Source: an uncultured Lachnospiraceae bacterium
GTDB lineage: Bacteria > Bacillota > Clostridia > Lachnospirales > Lachnospiraceae
Length of the DNA: 64,000 bases
Reading direction: 5' to 3'
Assembly (NCBI GenBank): GCA_910589265.1
Contig: CAJUTQ010000003.1
Span: 4,190 to 68,189, forward strand
Every line of letters starts with the position of its first letter. The first letter of the stretch is position 1. The position numbers and the translations under genes are program-made. Below, piece by piece: positions 1-8,382 of this stretch. Under the pieces are notes generated by a model. The model was not told the origin of the DNA. It was given only the letters and a program-made list of their open reading frames with translations, and did not search any database.

Positions 1-39
1 AAATAAAATGCCCATTGATATCCATAACCATCGTTCCAT
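1..39 (-). CDS. N-terminus of a membrane protein running off the left edge
   Basis: An ATG at 37-39 on the minus strand lies 11 bases after the permease stop codon and has a good ribosome site (AGGGAG, about 6 bases upstream). Only 13 residues are visible (MERWLWISMGILF), which look like the beginning of a hydrophobic first membrane helix. In similar operons (response regulator, ABC ATPase, permease) the next gene is often the sensor histidine kinase or a second permease, and this operon otherwise lacks its own kinase. That identity is inference from position; the sequence shows only a translation start. Confidence 0.5.
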   Translation of the reverse strand, partial: MERWLWISMGILF

Positions 40-49
40 AATTCTCTCC

Positions 50-877
50 CTATTTTAAGTCTTTCTTTTTAAAATAGTATAGACCAATACCTGTTGTCAG
101 CCCAATTATAATGAAGGAATAAACAGGAAGTAAAGGTAAATTTACAGCTTCTAATGATGTACATTGAATTGCCTGTCCACCAGGGATAATATCATAGAGA
201 GTCTGGACAGCCTCTCTCTTTTCTCCCTCTAAATAATAGGGATTTAGCTCTTGTGAAGCAATAGGAATATTTTTTTCATCTAATATATAAATGGGAATTA
301 CTTTAGGTGCATTCAGCAAGCTGTTTAAATAAGCGCCTATAAACAATAATCCAAAAGCAAGGAGTATGCAACTTACAGCTGTTAGTGCCTTGTTATGATT
401 TAACATAGAAATCAAAGTGAAAATTGAAGAAAAAGCAACAGAAAGCATAAACACAGTCATTGTAAATAAAAAGACTAATTCAATATTTATTTTAAAAAAA
501 CCAAGGAGGGGAATTCCCAAACATAGATACGGCAGAAAGAACATAACACACATGGCAATACCTACGAATGCAGAGGTAACAAAGTTTGATAAATAAATAG
601 AAGTTCTCTTTTGACCAGTTACTATTTTATTTCTAATAGTTTCATCGCTGTATTCTGTACCAATAAACAAACTGCAAAATATGGACATTAGAATGCCAAT
701 GAAAAGTGCACAGGCAAAAAATCCGTTGTCTATATGATGGACAGCCCCTGTTTCTTTCATATCCATATATCTATCTATGGGAAAATGTATTCCTGCTGCT
801 AGCATAATTCCCATACCTATCCAGAAGAACTTCATTTTTCTCAAACGGATGAAATTTGCAGATAATAGTTTACTCAT
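50..877 (-). CDS. ABC-2 type transporter permease
   Basis: A 275-residue integral membrane protein with about six hydrophobic segments (near residues 15-33, 52-72, 95-120, 135-155, 165-185 and 250-268). It is the size and layout of ABC-2 permeases of the bacitracin/lantibiotic-immunity and multidrug class (BcrB/EcsB-like). Its start overlaps the stop of the ATPase gene upstream by 8 bases, so the two are translationally coupled and should form one exporter in the cytoplasmic membrane. The substrate cannot be read from the sequence; an antimicrobial peptide or lipid-like compound is typical for the family. The other member of the operon is the response regulator at 1874-2539. Confidence 0.85.
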   Translation of the reverse strand: MSKLLSANFIRLRKMKFFWIGMGIMLAAGIHFPIDRYMDMKETGAVHHIDNGFFACALFIGILMSIFCSLFIGTEYSDETIRNKIVTGQKRTSIYLSNFVTSAFVGIAMCVMFFLPYLCLGIPLLGFFKINIELVFLFTMTVFMLSVAFSSIFTLISMLNHNKALTAVSCILLAFGLLFIGAYLNSLLNAPKVIPIYILDEKNIPIASQELNPYYLEGEKREAVQTLYDIIPGGQAIQCTSLEAVNLPLLPVYSFIIIGLTTGIGLYYFKKKDLK

Positions 878-1784
878 GGCTCTTACCTCCTACTAAGCTG
901 ACATAATAACTTTCCAAGCTTTCATCTCGCTCCTGTATAGAAATAACTTCACAGTTTTCCTTTGCCAAGGCAAGGCTCAGACTGGAAACATGAATTTTTG
1001 CATATACATCAGCCGTTTTTTGAGAAAGTATTTTGTATTCCACATTCATTCCTTCCAATACATGGGACAAAGCCTGTACATTGGTTACTTCAAGGCGGGC
1101 ACATTTGCGGCAGATAGCATCTAATTCCTCCCTGCTGATTTCTTTTATGAGTTGCCCTTTATCAATAAAGCCATAATGTGTTGCAACTTTTGACAGTTCA
1201 TCAAGGATATGACTGGAAATCAAGAATGTAATTTGTTGTTCCTTATTCAGTTTTAATATTAACTCTCTCATTTCAATAATTCCCTGGGGATCAAGACCAT
1301 TGACTGGCTCATCTAAGACTAAAAGATCTGGATCGCCAACTAGAGCAATGGCAATACCTAATCTTTGGCGCATGCCAAGAGAGAAGTTTTTTGCTTTCTT
1401 CCTTCCCGTATTTTCCAATCCTACTAATTTCAGAATATCGTTAAGCCCTTCAAAGGAGGGAAGCCCTATAATGCGATATTGTATTTTAAGATTATCCTCT
1501 GCCGTCATATCAAGATATATAGACGGAGTTTCTATAACCGACCCCATTCTTCTGCGTGACTTCAAAATATCTTTGTCCTTATTTTTCCTGCCAAACAGAG
1601 TATATTCCCCAGATGTAGGCTCTTGCAAACCACAAATCAGGCGAATAAGCGTTGTCTTTCCAGCACCATTTTTTCCTACAAAACCATAAATTCCTCCCTT
1701 GGGAACATTCATAGATAATCCATTTAACGCTTTATAATTTTTGTATTTTTTACATAAAGTGTTTGCTCTAAGAACATAATCCAT
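870..1784 (-). CDS. ABC transporter ATP-binding protein (BcrA-like)
   Basis: A 304-residue cytoplasmic ATPase that would power the permease encoded just downstream. A complete nucleotide-binding domain is visible: Walker A GKNGAGKTT near residue 37, the signature segment FSLGMRQRLGIA, Walker B LLVLDEPVNGLDP and a downstream switch histidine in LISSHIL. The C-terminal third (from about 215) is the variable regulatory extension found in DrrA/BcrA exporters. The start has a very strong ribosome site (AAAGGAGG). Likely regulated by the response regulator 90 bases upstream, which is transcribed the same way. Confidence 0.9.
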   Translation of the reverse strand: MDYVLRANTLCKKYKNYKALNGLSMNVPKGGIYGFVGKNGAGKTTLIRLICGLQEPTSGEYTLFGRKNKDKDILKSRRRMGSVIETPSIYLDMTAEDNLKIQYRIIGLPSFEGLNDILKLVGLENTGRKKAKNFSLGMRQRLGIAIALVGDPDLLVLDEPVNGLDPQGIIEMRELILKLNKEQQITFLISSHILDELSKVATHYGFIDKGQLIKEISREELDAICRKCARLEVTNVQALSHVLEGMNVEYKILSQKTADVYAKIHVSSLSLALAKENCEVISIQERDESLESYYVSLVGGKSHE

Positions 1785-1873
1785 AAATTTAACCTCCTTT
1801 TCAATGATACAGACATTATATCTGCAAATAGTAAAGAAAAGGGTAAAGAGATCCGTAAAGAAATAGTAAATAT

Positions 1874-2539
1874 TTATTCTGTCCTCATCTTAAAACCAAT
1901 TCCCCAAACTGCTTCAATATAATCTTTATCACTTACCTCTCGAAGTTTTTTTCGCAAATTGCTAACATGCATTTTCAAGGAGCTTTCTGTGCAATCAGGC
2001 GTATCTTCACTGATACGGTCTAAAAGTAAGGATTTTGTAAGAACCTGTGCAGGATTTTTCATGAGAAGTTTTAAAATGGCATACTCTGTCCTTGTTAATT
2101 TTATCTCTATATTATGAATGCTTACTACATGGGTATCCATATTAAGGATCATATCATCAAATGTCAGTACAGAAGGGGCAGACATGTCTGCCCTATTTCT
2201 AATATGTACGGAAATTCTGGCTAACAGCTCTTTCATGTTAAAGGGTTTTGTTACATAATCTACTGCGCCTCCAAGGAGTAAATCTACTTTGTTATCAATA
2301 TCTACTTTAGCGCTTAGAACGATAACTGGTATTCCCCTAATTTGTGGCAAAACTTCTTCGCCATTTAGCCCTGGCAGCATTAAATCTAATAGTACAAGAT
2401 CTGGCTTTGCACTAGATAATACAAATAAGGCTTCTGTTCCAGAATAAGCCCGCAAAACACTATACCCCTCAATTGTCAATGTTTCCTCAAGCATATTTCC
2501 AATGTCTATATCATCATCAATAATTAATACGTTTTTCAT
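1874..2539 (-). CDS. OmpR-family response regulator of the ABC operon
   Basis: A 221-residue response regulator: an N-terminal receiver domain with the acidic pocket DDD at 8-10, phospho-acceptor Asp52 in LLDLMLPG and the conserved Lys in YVTKPF, then a C-terminal winged-helix DNA-binding domain (about 125-221) ending in the typical VWGIGFKM. It is the first gene of the minus-strand operon with the ATPase and permease, and divergent from a second response regulator at 2708, so the 168-base gap between them must hold both promoters. No histidine kinase of its own is inside the window; one may start at the left edge. Confidence 0.9.
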   Translation of the reverse strand: MKNVLIIDDDIDIGNMLEETLTIEGYSVLRAYSGTEALFVLSSAKPDLVLLDLMLPGLNGEEVLPQIRGIPVIVLSAKVDIDNKVDLLLGGAVDYVTKPFNMKELLARISVHIRNRADMSAPSVLTFDDMILNMDTHVVSIHNIEIKLTRTEYAILKLLMKNPAQVLTKSLLLDRISEDTPDCTESSLKMHVSNLRKKLREVSDKDYIEAVWGIGFKMRTE

Positions 2540-2707
2540 AATTATTCAACCCCATTTTCGTTTCTGTTTACTTTATATTTTGTATCAGCCTTCCTTGTCT
2601 TCCCCTTTCATTTTATAAAATATAGATTTTGTATAAAATAGCCTTAAAATTGCCACAATTATATTTTATCATATAAAAAATTTTGGCAGAAAGAAGGATA
2701 AAACTAT

Positions 2708-3409
2708 ATGACAGCTCCTGTCATGTTAATTGCAGATGATAATAAGCAAATTTGTTCTATTTTAGAAAACTATGCCAAGAAAGAAGGTTATCAGGTTATT
2801 CTTGCAAATGATGGGGAACAAACCCTTTTCCAATGCCAAAAATACCATCCTTCTATTGTGCTGTTAGATGTCATGATGCCTAAAATAGATGGTTTTGAAG
2901 TTTGCCGCAAGCTTCGCAGTCAATCAGATGTCCCAATTATTATGATAACTGCTCGAGGTGAAGATTTTGAGAAAATAATGGGTTTAGATACAGGGGCAGA
3001 CGATTATATTGTAAAACCCTTTTCCCCTGGAGAAGTTATGGCAAGGGTTCGGGCTGTATTAAGGCGGATTGAAAAAACAGAATCTCAGAAGGAAGGTGTT
3101 TGTTCTATTAAGGGCTTATCCATTGAATTAAGTAATTATTGTGTTACAATCGATGGTACGAAAATAGCATTGACAAAAAAAGAGGTAGATTTACTTTGGG
3201 TTCTTGCAACAAACCCAACAAAAGTCTTTTCCAGGGAAAACCTTTTGGACAGCTTGTGGGGTTATGATTACTATGGAGATTCCAGAACAGTTGATTCCCA
3301 TATTAAAAGGCTGAGGGCAAAATTAGAAAAGGTTCCCCATCCCTTATGGGAAATTAAAACAGTCTGGGGAATAGGATATAAATTTGAGGTTTTGTCCCAT
3401 GAAATCTAA
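2708..3409 (+). CDS. OmpR-family response regulator
   Basis: A 233-residue regulator with a receiver domain (acidic pocket D10-D11, phospho-acceptor Asp54 in LLDVMMPK, Lys in VKPFSP) and a winged-helix output domain from about residue 130 (KEVDLLWVLA, ending VWGIGYKF). An AAGGA ribosome site precedes the ATG. The 3' end overlaps the start of the histidine kinase gene, the usual coupling for a cognate two-component pair. Targets are unknown; the divergent ABC exporter operon is the obvious candidate but this is inference. Confidence 0.9.
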   Translation: MTAPVMLIADDNKQICSILENYAKKEGYQVILANDGEQTLFQCQKYHPSIVLLDVMMPKIDGFEVCRKLRSQSDVPIIMITARGEDFEKIMGLDTGADDYIVKPFSPGEVMARVRAVLRRIEKTESQKEGVCSIKGLSIELSNYCVTIDGTKIALTKKEVDLLWVLATNPTKVFSRENLLDSLWGYDYYGDSRTVDSHIKRLRAKLEKVPHPLWEIKTVWGIGYKFEVLSHEI

Positions 3410-4880
3410 AATTGTTTTAAAACTTACTCTTTATTTTGTCATTGCCCAGGTTTTATTTTCTTTTGTCCTTTGCTTTATTTTTATATTATTGTTCCGTAAA
3501 CATACAATGGAAATTCACCAATTAGAATTAGAGACAAAAGCTGTCTCTATTGCAGGAATATTGTCAGAAACAAATTTTCTAGATTACCTCCCTAATGTGG
3601 ATAATCCTTCTTACAAAGATGAACATTTCGATATGTTTTTTCTTTGTCTAGATCAAGTTGTTATGGCTGATGTTTGGATTATCAATAAGGATTTTAAACT
3701 TCTATCCCATCCTGATATTTGCTTAAGGGATATGCCTGAGAGTTCTAAAATAAGCATTCAAAAAGTTTTTCTTGGAGAGACTACCAATTGTGATGATTTT
3801 TCTTGTGTTTTGGGCACTCCCAGTTTAACAATAGGCACACCTATTTGGGACAAAGATGGGGGGATTGCCGCCGCCTTACTCCTCCACTCTCCTATTAGTG
3901 GAATTGATACCGCTGCCTCCCATGGATTTACTATTCTTATATCCAGCATTGCCATCGCTCTAGTATTCGCTATTATCTTTTCTGGACTTCTCTCTTATGG
4001 TCTGGCTAAACCACTAAAGCGAATGGAGAATACAGCCCTTTTACTAGCAGAAGGAAATTACACTGTCAAAACGGGAGTACACAGAAAAGATGAGATAGGA
4101 CAGCTGGCTAAAGTCATGGACCATTTGGCAGAACAACTAAATAAAGTTGATCAAGAAAGAACAAGATTAGAACAAATGAGACATGATTTTATTACAAATA
4201 TTTCCCATGAACTCCGTACTCCTGTTACTGTGCTTCGAGGCTCTATTGAATCCTTAATGGACAAAATTATTTCAAGCCCGGAAATGGTCATTCAATACTA
4301 TGAGCAAATGTTAGCAGAAACTCTCCATATGGAAAGGCTTATAAATGATCTCTTAGATCTGTGCCGTCTTCAAAATGCGGAATTTCAACTAGACATGCAC
4401 TTATTTTATCTAAGCGACATTGTAGCTGATGTTGGCCGATCTATGCGCCAGGCAGCAGGTGATAAATACGTATCTGTGACCGTTTCTGATAATGTAAAAG
4501 ACTTTATATATTATGGAGATTATAGACGTATCCGCCAAATGCTCATAATCATTATGGATAATGCCTTAAAATTTTCATCATCCAAACAGACCGTTTTCCT
4601 TTCCCTTCAAAAGAGAGAAGAAAATGCAGAAATTTCTATTTCTGATCACGGATGTGGAATTTTTCCAGAAGAGCTGCCTTTCATATTTGACCGTTTCTAT
4701 AAATCAGACAATGATAAGAACCGAAACGGGACTGGGCTTGGACTACCTATTGCTAGACAAATTGCCAACCGGCATAATATTGAAATAAAAGTTTCCAGCT
4801 GCTATAAAGAAGGAACTACCTTTGAACTACTATTTTCTAACAATAGCTACAAAAATATTTTCTTAGAAAGGGAGATGTAA
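3399..4880 (+). CDS. sensor histidine kinase (HAMP, HisKA, HATPase)
   Basis: About 493 residues. Two membrane helices (roughly residues 8-30 and 175-200 of the mature frame) bracket an extracellular sensing domain of about 140 residues; then a HAMP linker (LAKPLKRMENTALLLAEGNY), the phospho-acceptor box with His in NISHELRTPVTV, and an ATPase domain with N box IIMDNALKFS, DHGCGIF and GTGLGLPIA. I chose the ATG at 3399 rather than an upstream TTG at 3384 because GAGG at 3386-3389 is correctly spaced from it. It overlaps the cognate regulator by 11 bases. Ligand unknown. Confidence 0.88.
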   Translation: MKSKIVLKLTLYFVIAQVLFSFVLCFIFILLFRKHTMEIHQLELETKAVSIAGILSETNFLDYLPNVDNPSYKDEHFDMFFLCLDQVVMADVWIINKDFKLLSHPDICLRDMPESSKISIQKVFLGETTNCDDFSCVLGTPSLTIGTPIWDKDGGIAAALLLHSPISGIDTAASHGFTILISSIAIALVFAIIFSGLLSYGLAKPLKRMENTALLLAEGNYTVKTGVHRKDEIGQLAKVMDHLAEQLNKVDQERTRLEQMRHDFITNISHELRTPVTVLRGSIESLMDKIISSPEMVIQYYEQMLAETLHMERLINDLLDLCRLQNAEFQLDMHLFYLSDIVADVGRSMRQAAGDKYVSVTVSDNVKDFIYYGDYRRIRQMLIIIMDNALKFSSSKQTVFLSLQKREENAEISISDHGCGIFPEELPFIFDRFYKSDNDKNRNGTGLGLPIARQIANRHNIEIKVSSCYKEGTTFELLFSNNSYKNIFLEREM

Positions 4881-4894
4881 AACAATAAATAAAC

Positions 4895-4953
4895 TGTCGT
4901 ATTTTGTCATATATTATATAAATAGATTCGTATGTCAACGTCGCAATACGACA
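4895..4953. repeat. inverted repeat in the kinase-abrB gap
   Basis: The 9-base arms TGTCGTATT (4895-4903) and AATACGACA (4945-4953) are exact reverse complements separated by 41 bases, placed just after the histidine kinase stop and about 160 bases upstream of the AbrB-type promoter. The right arm is followed by ATGTTTTATTT. It could be a weak terminator for the kinase operon or a regulator site; the long loop makes a strong intrinsic terminator unlikely. The rest of the 311-base gap is very AT-rich and holds nothing else apart from the promoter at 5112-5140. Confidence 0.35.
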
Positions 4954-5111
4954 TGTTTTATTTAACTTTTTGTTTATTTCTCCCCTTTTTTCCACTTTTT
5001 ATAACTCATAAAACACTACATAAATTCACTTAAATAATACATACATTTCATACAAATAAAAAATAATTTTCATAATTTTATTATTTTTTTATAAATTTTT
5101 TTCAAATAGTA

Positions 5112-5140
5112 TTGATTTTCCAGTTTTTTACTGGTATAAT
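5112..5140 (+). promoter_or_regulatory. sigma-A-type promoter of the AbrB-family gene
   Basis: TTGATT (-35) at 5112-5117 and a perfect TATAAT (-10) at 5135-5140 are separated by exactly 17 bases. The spacer contains a small inverted repeat (CCAG-TTTTTTA-CTGG) which could be a regulator contact. Transcription would begin about 45 bases before the coding start. Confidence 0.7.
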
Positions 5141-5191
5141 AAGGTCGTAATTTGTCAAACTATGTATAATAAAACACGGAGGATGAGAAAT

Positions 5192-5455
5192 ATGACAGAT
5201 ACAGGTGTTGTAAGAAAACTTGATGAACTTGGACGTATTACGCTGCCTATGGAGCTAAGAAAGCATCTCCATATGGAGGATAGGGAATCCCTTCACATTT
5301 ATGTGGACGGTGAAAAAATCATCTTAGAAAAGTATTCCCCTTCTGATGTATTTACTGGAGAAGCTGACAACTTAATTGAATTTCATGGAAAGAAGGTTTC
5401 TAAAAACAGTATTAAACAACTCGCTGAGCTTGCTGGTTTTAAAATTGACAATTAA
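5192..5455 (+). CDS. AbrB/SpoVT-family transition-state regulator
   Basis: An 87-residue DNA-binding protein. The N-terminal half is the swapped-hairpin AbrB fold, with the hallmark run TGVVRKLDELGRITLPMELR and the second strand GEKIILEKY; the C-terminal 35 residues may be a short multimerisation tail. I set the start at 5192 because the GGAGG at 5178-5182 is about 9 bases away; earlier in-frame ATGs at 5162 and 5183 are poorly placed. AbrB homologues are global transition-state or sporulation regulators and often autoregulate, which would fit the repeats around its promoter. Monocistronic: it converges with acpP. Confidence 0.85.
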   Translation: MTDTGVVRKLDELGRITLPMELRKHLHMEDRESLHIYVDGEKIILEKYSPSDVFTGEADNLIEFHGKKVSKNSIKQLAELAGFKIDN

Positions 5456-5498
5456 AAAATACAGGGTACAGCTGGCATTCCATTGTCAGCTGTACCCT
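5448..5498 (-). terminator. terminator between abrB-like gene and acpP
   Basis: Perfect 12-base arms AGGGTACAGCTG (5463-5474) and CAGCTGTACCCT (5487-5498) with a 12-base loop. Read on the minus strand the stem is followed by GTATTTTTTAATT, a good intrinsic terminator for acpP; on the plus strand the tail is poor in T, so it is weaker for the AbrB-like gene. Confidence 0.8.
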
Positions 5499-5512
5499 TA
5501 TGTAAAAGGGAG

Positions 5513-5746
5513 TTATGCCTCTACCCCTTTGCTTTTCATATATTCAATAACCGCACCTACTGTAGTAAGTTGCTCCAAATCTTCTGGAGGAATTTCTATT
5601 CCATACTCTTCCTCAAAGGCCATAACCAGTTCAAATAAGTCTAAAGAATCTGCTCCTAAATCGTCTTTAAAGGAAGATTCCTCTGTAATTGTTACACCTT
5701 CTAAATTAAACTGCTCAGTTATAATTTCAGATACTCTTTCTAACAT
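5513..5746 (-). CDS. acpP: acyl carrier protein
   Basis: A 77-residue acidic protein carrying acyl chains on a phosphopantetheine arm for fatty acid (or related) synthesis. The attachment serine is in the classic DDLGADSLDLFEL box near residue 35, followed by the conserved EEEYGIEIPPED and a C-terminal helix VGAVIEYMKSKG. Ribosome site AGGAG upstream. It stands alone, not in a fab cluster, and is terminated by the hairpin at 5463-5498. It could be the housekeeping ACP or a second copy; the sequence does not separate these. Confidence 0.92.
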   Translation of the reverse strand: MLERVSEIITEQFNLEGVTITEESSFKDDLGADSLDLFELVMAFEEEYGIEIPPEDLEQLTTVGAVIEYMKSKGVEA

Positions 5747-5883
5747 TTTTCTCTCCTTTTTATTTCATCCTCTTAACCAAATTTAATAATCAAAGTATAT
5801 TTCATATATTTTATACTGTCAATATTTTTTTCTAACTTTTACCTTTAAATGCAAAATTGTAACTTTGTGCCGTCTTTTGACAA

Positions 5884-6720
5884 TTATAAAAGCAATTTAT
5901 AAACTTCTCTTCTGCTAATCCCCCTATCTCTCGCTACCTGCCTCATTGCATCCTTTTTGCAAAGTCCTTTTTCCTCATAAATTTTCATATGATCCTCAAC
6001 ATCTATTTCCTTCCAATTTTTTTGTTCTTCCTGTATTCTTTTTGTTTTGTTTATTCCATCTAGTACGAGAACGTATTCTCCTCTTGGATTATTTTTTTCA
6101 TAATATTCTATTATTTCCTCCATTGTTCCTCGAAAAACCGTTTCATATTTTTTTGTCAACTCTCTACATACTGCTATTTTTCTGTTTCCAACTTTTTCAT
6201 ATATTTCTTTTAATGTTTCTTTTAGATGATGAGGCGCTTCATAAAATAATATAGTTCTCTCTTCATTCTCAATTTGGTTTAATATTTCCTTTCTTTGTTT
6301 TTTCTCCCTTGGTAAAAATCCCTCAAAGCAAAATCTTTTTGATGATAAGGCAGATAAAGTAAGAGCTGTAATACAGGCAGTGGCGCCTGGTAAAGAAGTA
6401 ACCTCAATATTCTCTTCACAACACATTTTTACAAGAACTTCTCCTGGATCTGAGATAGCGGGAGTTCCTGCATCTGTAACTAATGCAATATTTTCCCCTC
6501 CTCTCATTCTTTTAATAAGTTCCTTTGCTTTATCATATTTATTATATTCATGATAACTTGTTAATGGAGTAGAAATCTCAAAATAATTCAATAGTTTTCT
6601 ACTGTGTCTTGTATCCTCCGCAGCAATCAAATCTACCTCTTTTAAAGTTCTTATGACCCTCCATGTAATATCCTCTAAATTTCCTATAGGAGTAGCACAT
6701 ATATATAGTTTTCCCCTCAT
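5884..6720 (-). CDS. rsmI: 16S rRNA (cytidine1402-2'-O)-methyltransferase
   Basis: A 278-residue SAM-dependent methylase of the tetrapyrrole-methylase fold that modifies C1402 in the ribosomal decoding centre. Visible family motifs are IGNLEDITWR near the N-terminus, AAEDTRHSRKLL, VTDAGTPAISDPG and SLPGATACITAL. Full length for the family. It is the last gene of the nine-gene minus-strand operon and overlaps the preceding methyltransferase gene by 4 bases (ATGA). The position downstream of a yabB-type gene matches the Bacillus yabB-yazA-yabC order, without yazA. Confidence 0.93.
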   Translation of the reverse strand: MRGKLYICATPIGNLEDITWRVIRTLKEVDLIAAEDTRHSRKLLNYFEISTPLTSYHEYNKYDKAKELIKRMRGGENIALVTDAGTPAISDPGEVLVKMCCEENIEVTSLPGATACITALTLSALSSKRFCFEGFLPREKKQRKEILNQIENEERTILFYEAPHHLKETLKEIYEKVGNRKIAVCRELTKKYETVFRGTMEEIIEYYEKNNPRGEYVLVLDGINKTKRIQEEQKNWKEIDVEDHMKIYEEKGLCKKDAMRQVARDRGISRREVYKLLL

Positions 6721-7481
6721 AGGCTATCCCCTTCCTCCTTATGGCAATAGCCATAGATTTCCATAAGCTCCTTTGAATAACTGTTTTTTTCTTTATATAC
6801 AATGAGGGGCTTTTCCACTTTCATTCTCGGCCTTCCCCCTCTCCTTGCCTCTATTAAAACCATGTTGGGCTCTTTATCTATATATGGATGAACCATTTGC
6901 ATTCTTTTTGGCTCTAGTCCTTTACTGCCCAATACATGAAATATTTCTGGCAGGCGGAAAGGACGGTGTACCATATAAAATCTTCCTCCTGGTTTTAGAG
7001 ACTTAGCCCCTGCTGTAATAACATCTGTTAACGTACACAAAATTTCATGTTTTGCTATAGCTATTGGCTTTTTTTTATTTTTTATTCCATGGCTTCCAAT
7101 CATATAAGGAGGATTTGCTGTAACAACGTCAAAAGAAGCAGCGTCAAACAACTTCCCTGCCTCTTTCATGTCTCCATTTATAATATGGATTTTCTCATCT
7201 AATTTATTATACGACACGCTTCTTTTAGCCATGTCTGCACAATCCTTCTGTATTTCTATCCCTGTAAAATGTTTCCCTTTTGTTTTTGCCTCTAGTAATA
7301 TAGGGATAACCCCAGTGCCTGTTCCCAAATCTAAAACTTTTTCTCCCTTGTTTACTTTTGCAAACCATGAAAGAAGTACTGCATCCATCCCAAAGCAAAA
7401 TATATCTTTATTTTGGATAAGGAAGTAACCTTTTCTGTGCAAATCATCTAATCGCTCCCCATCCTTCAATTCAATTATCAT
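6717..7481 (-). CDS. tRNA1(Val) A37 N6-methyltransferase family protein (YabB/TrmN6)
   Basis: A 254-residue SAM methyltransferase. The SAM-binding motif I is VLDLGTGTGVIPILL (about 50-64) and the amino-methylating motif IV is TANPPYM (about 125), typical of N6-adenine enzymes acting on tRNA. Members called YfiC/TrmN6 methylate A37 of tRNA-Val; exact substrate here is inferred from family and context. Its start overlaps the end of ricT by 11 bases and its end overlaps rsmI by 4, so it is co-translated with both. Confidence 0.85.
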   Translation of the reverse strand: MIIELKDGERLDDLHRKGYFLIQNKDIFCFGMDAVLLSWFAKVNKGEKVLDLGTGTGVIPILLEAKTKGKHFTGIEIQKDCADMAKRSVSYNKLDEKIHIINGDMKEAGKLFDAASFDVVTANPPYMIGSHGIKNKKKPIAIAKHEILCTLTDVITAGAKSLKPGGRFYMVHRPFRLPEIFHVLGSKGLEPKRMQMVHPYIDKEPNMVLIEARRGGRPRMKVEKPLIVYKEKNSYSKELMEIYGYCHKEEGDSL

Positions 7482-8379
7482 CTAACTTTGATTTTCCTTC
7501 TTTTTTTTCTAAAATTTCCAATTTTTTCAACTCATCATCTGAAAAATCTATTTTCTCTTTCTTATATCTTGGTTTAAATTTTAGCTGGCTAATCTTGTAC
7601 TCTTTTATTTCTTTTTCATCTTCTATTTCTACAATAACTTTTACTAGCTGACGAAGCACATTGACACTGGATACCTCTCCTCTAAGCCCATCATCTGTTG
7701 TAACATAGTCTCCAATGCCAGGCAGCTTTCTATTTAAATACTCATAAGTTTCTTCCTCATTTTTTAAACAACACATAAGTCTGCCGCAAACTCCAGATAT
7801 TTTTGTTGGATTTAAAGACAGATTCTGTTCCTTTGCCATTTTAATAGATACAGGGGCAAACTCCGACAAAAATGTATGACAGCATAGAGTTCTTCCACAA
7901 ATCCCAATTCCCCCCAAAATTTTTGTCTCATCTCTAACGCCAATTTGGCGCAGCTCAATTCTTGTCTTAAATACAGATGCTAAGTCTTTTACAAGCTCTC
8001 TGAAATCAATTCTTCCATCAGCAGTAAAATAAAACAGCACTTTATTATTATCAAAGGTATATTCTGCATCAATGAGCTTCATATCCAACTTATGATTTTT
8101 TATTTTTTCAAGGCATATTTTAAATGCTTCTTTTTCCTTTTCCTTATTTTTCTTCTCAATAATATCGTCTTCTGGTGTGGCAACCCGCAAAACTGGTTTT
8201 AACGGCTGAATTACTTTTTCATCGTCTATCTCCTTTGGGCCAGAGACAACAGTCCCGTATTCTATTCCTCTTGCTGTCTCTACAATGACATGTCCATTTT
8301 TAACTATTTCATAATCCTTTGGATCAAAGAAATAAATCTTCCCTGCAGCCCTGAATCTGACTCCAATTACTTTTGTCAT
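7471..8379 (-). CDS. ricT: PSP1-domain regulatory iron-sulfur protein RicT (YaaT)
   Basis: A 302-residue cytoplasmic protein with the PSP1 C-terminal domain. In Bacillus, RicT joins RicA and RicF in a complex that carries iron-sulfur clusters and stimulates RNase Y processing and Spo0A phosphorylation. The cysteine clusters are clear: GICGRTLCCHTF (about 155) and SGVCGRLMCCLKNEEETYEY (about 198-217). It lies 3 bases after holB, as in Bacillus (holB-yaaT). The partners RicA/RicF are not in this window. Confidence 0.92.
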   Translation of the reverse strand: MTKVIGVRFRAAGKIYFFDPKDYEIVKNGHVIVETARGIEYGTVVSGPKEIDDEKVIQPLKPVLRVATPEDDIIEKKNKEKEKEAFKICLEKIKNHKLDMKLIDAEYTFDNNKVLFYFTADGRIDFRELVKDLASVFKTRIELRQIGVRDETKILGGIGICGRTLCCHTFLSEFAPVSIKMAKEQNLSLNPTKISGVCGRLMCCLKNEEETYEYLNRKLPGIGDYVTTDDGLRGEVSSVNVLRQLVKVIVEIEDEKEIKEYKISQLKFKPRYKKEKIDFSDDELKKLEILEKKEGKSKLDDN

Positions 8380-8382
8380 TCT

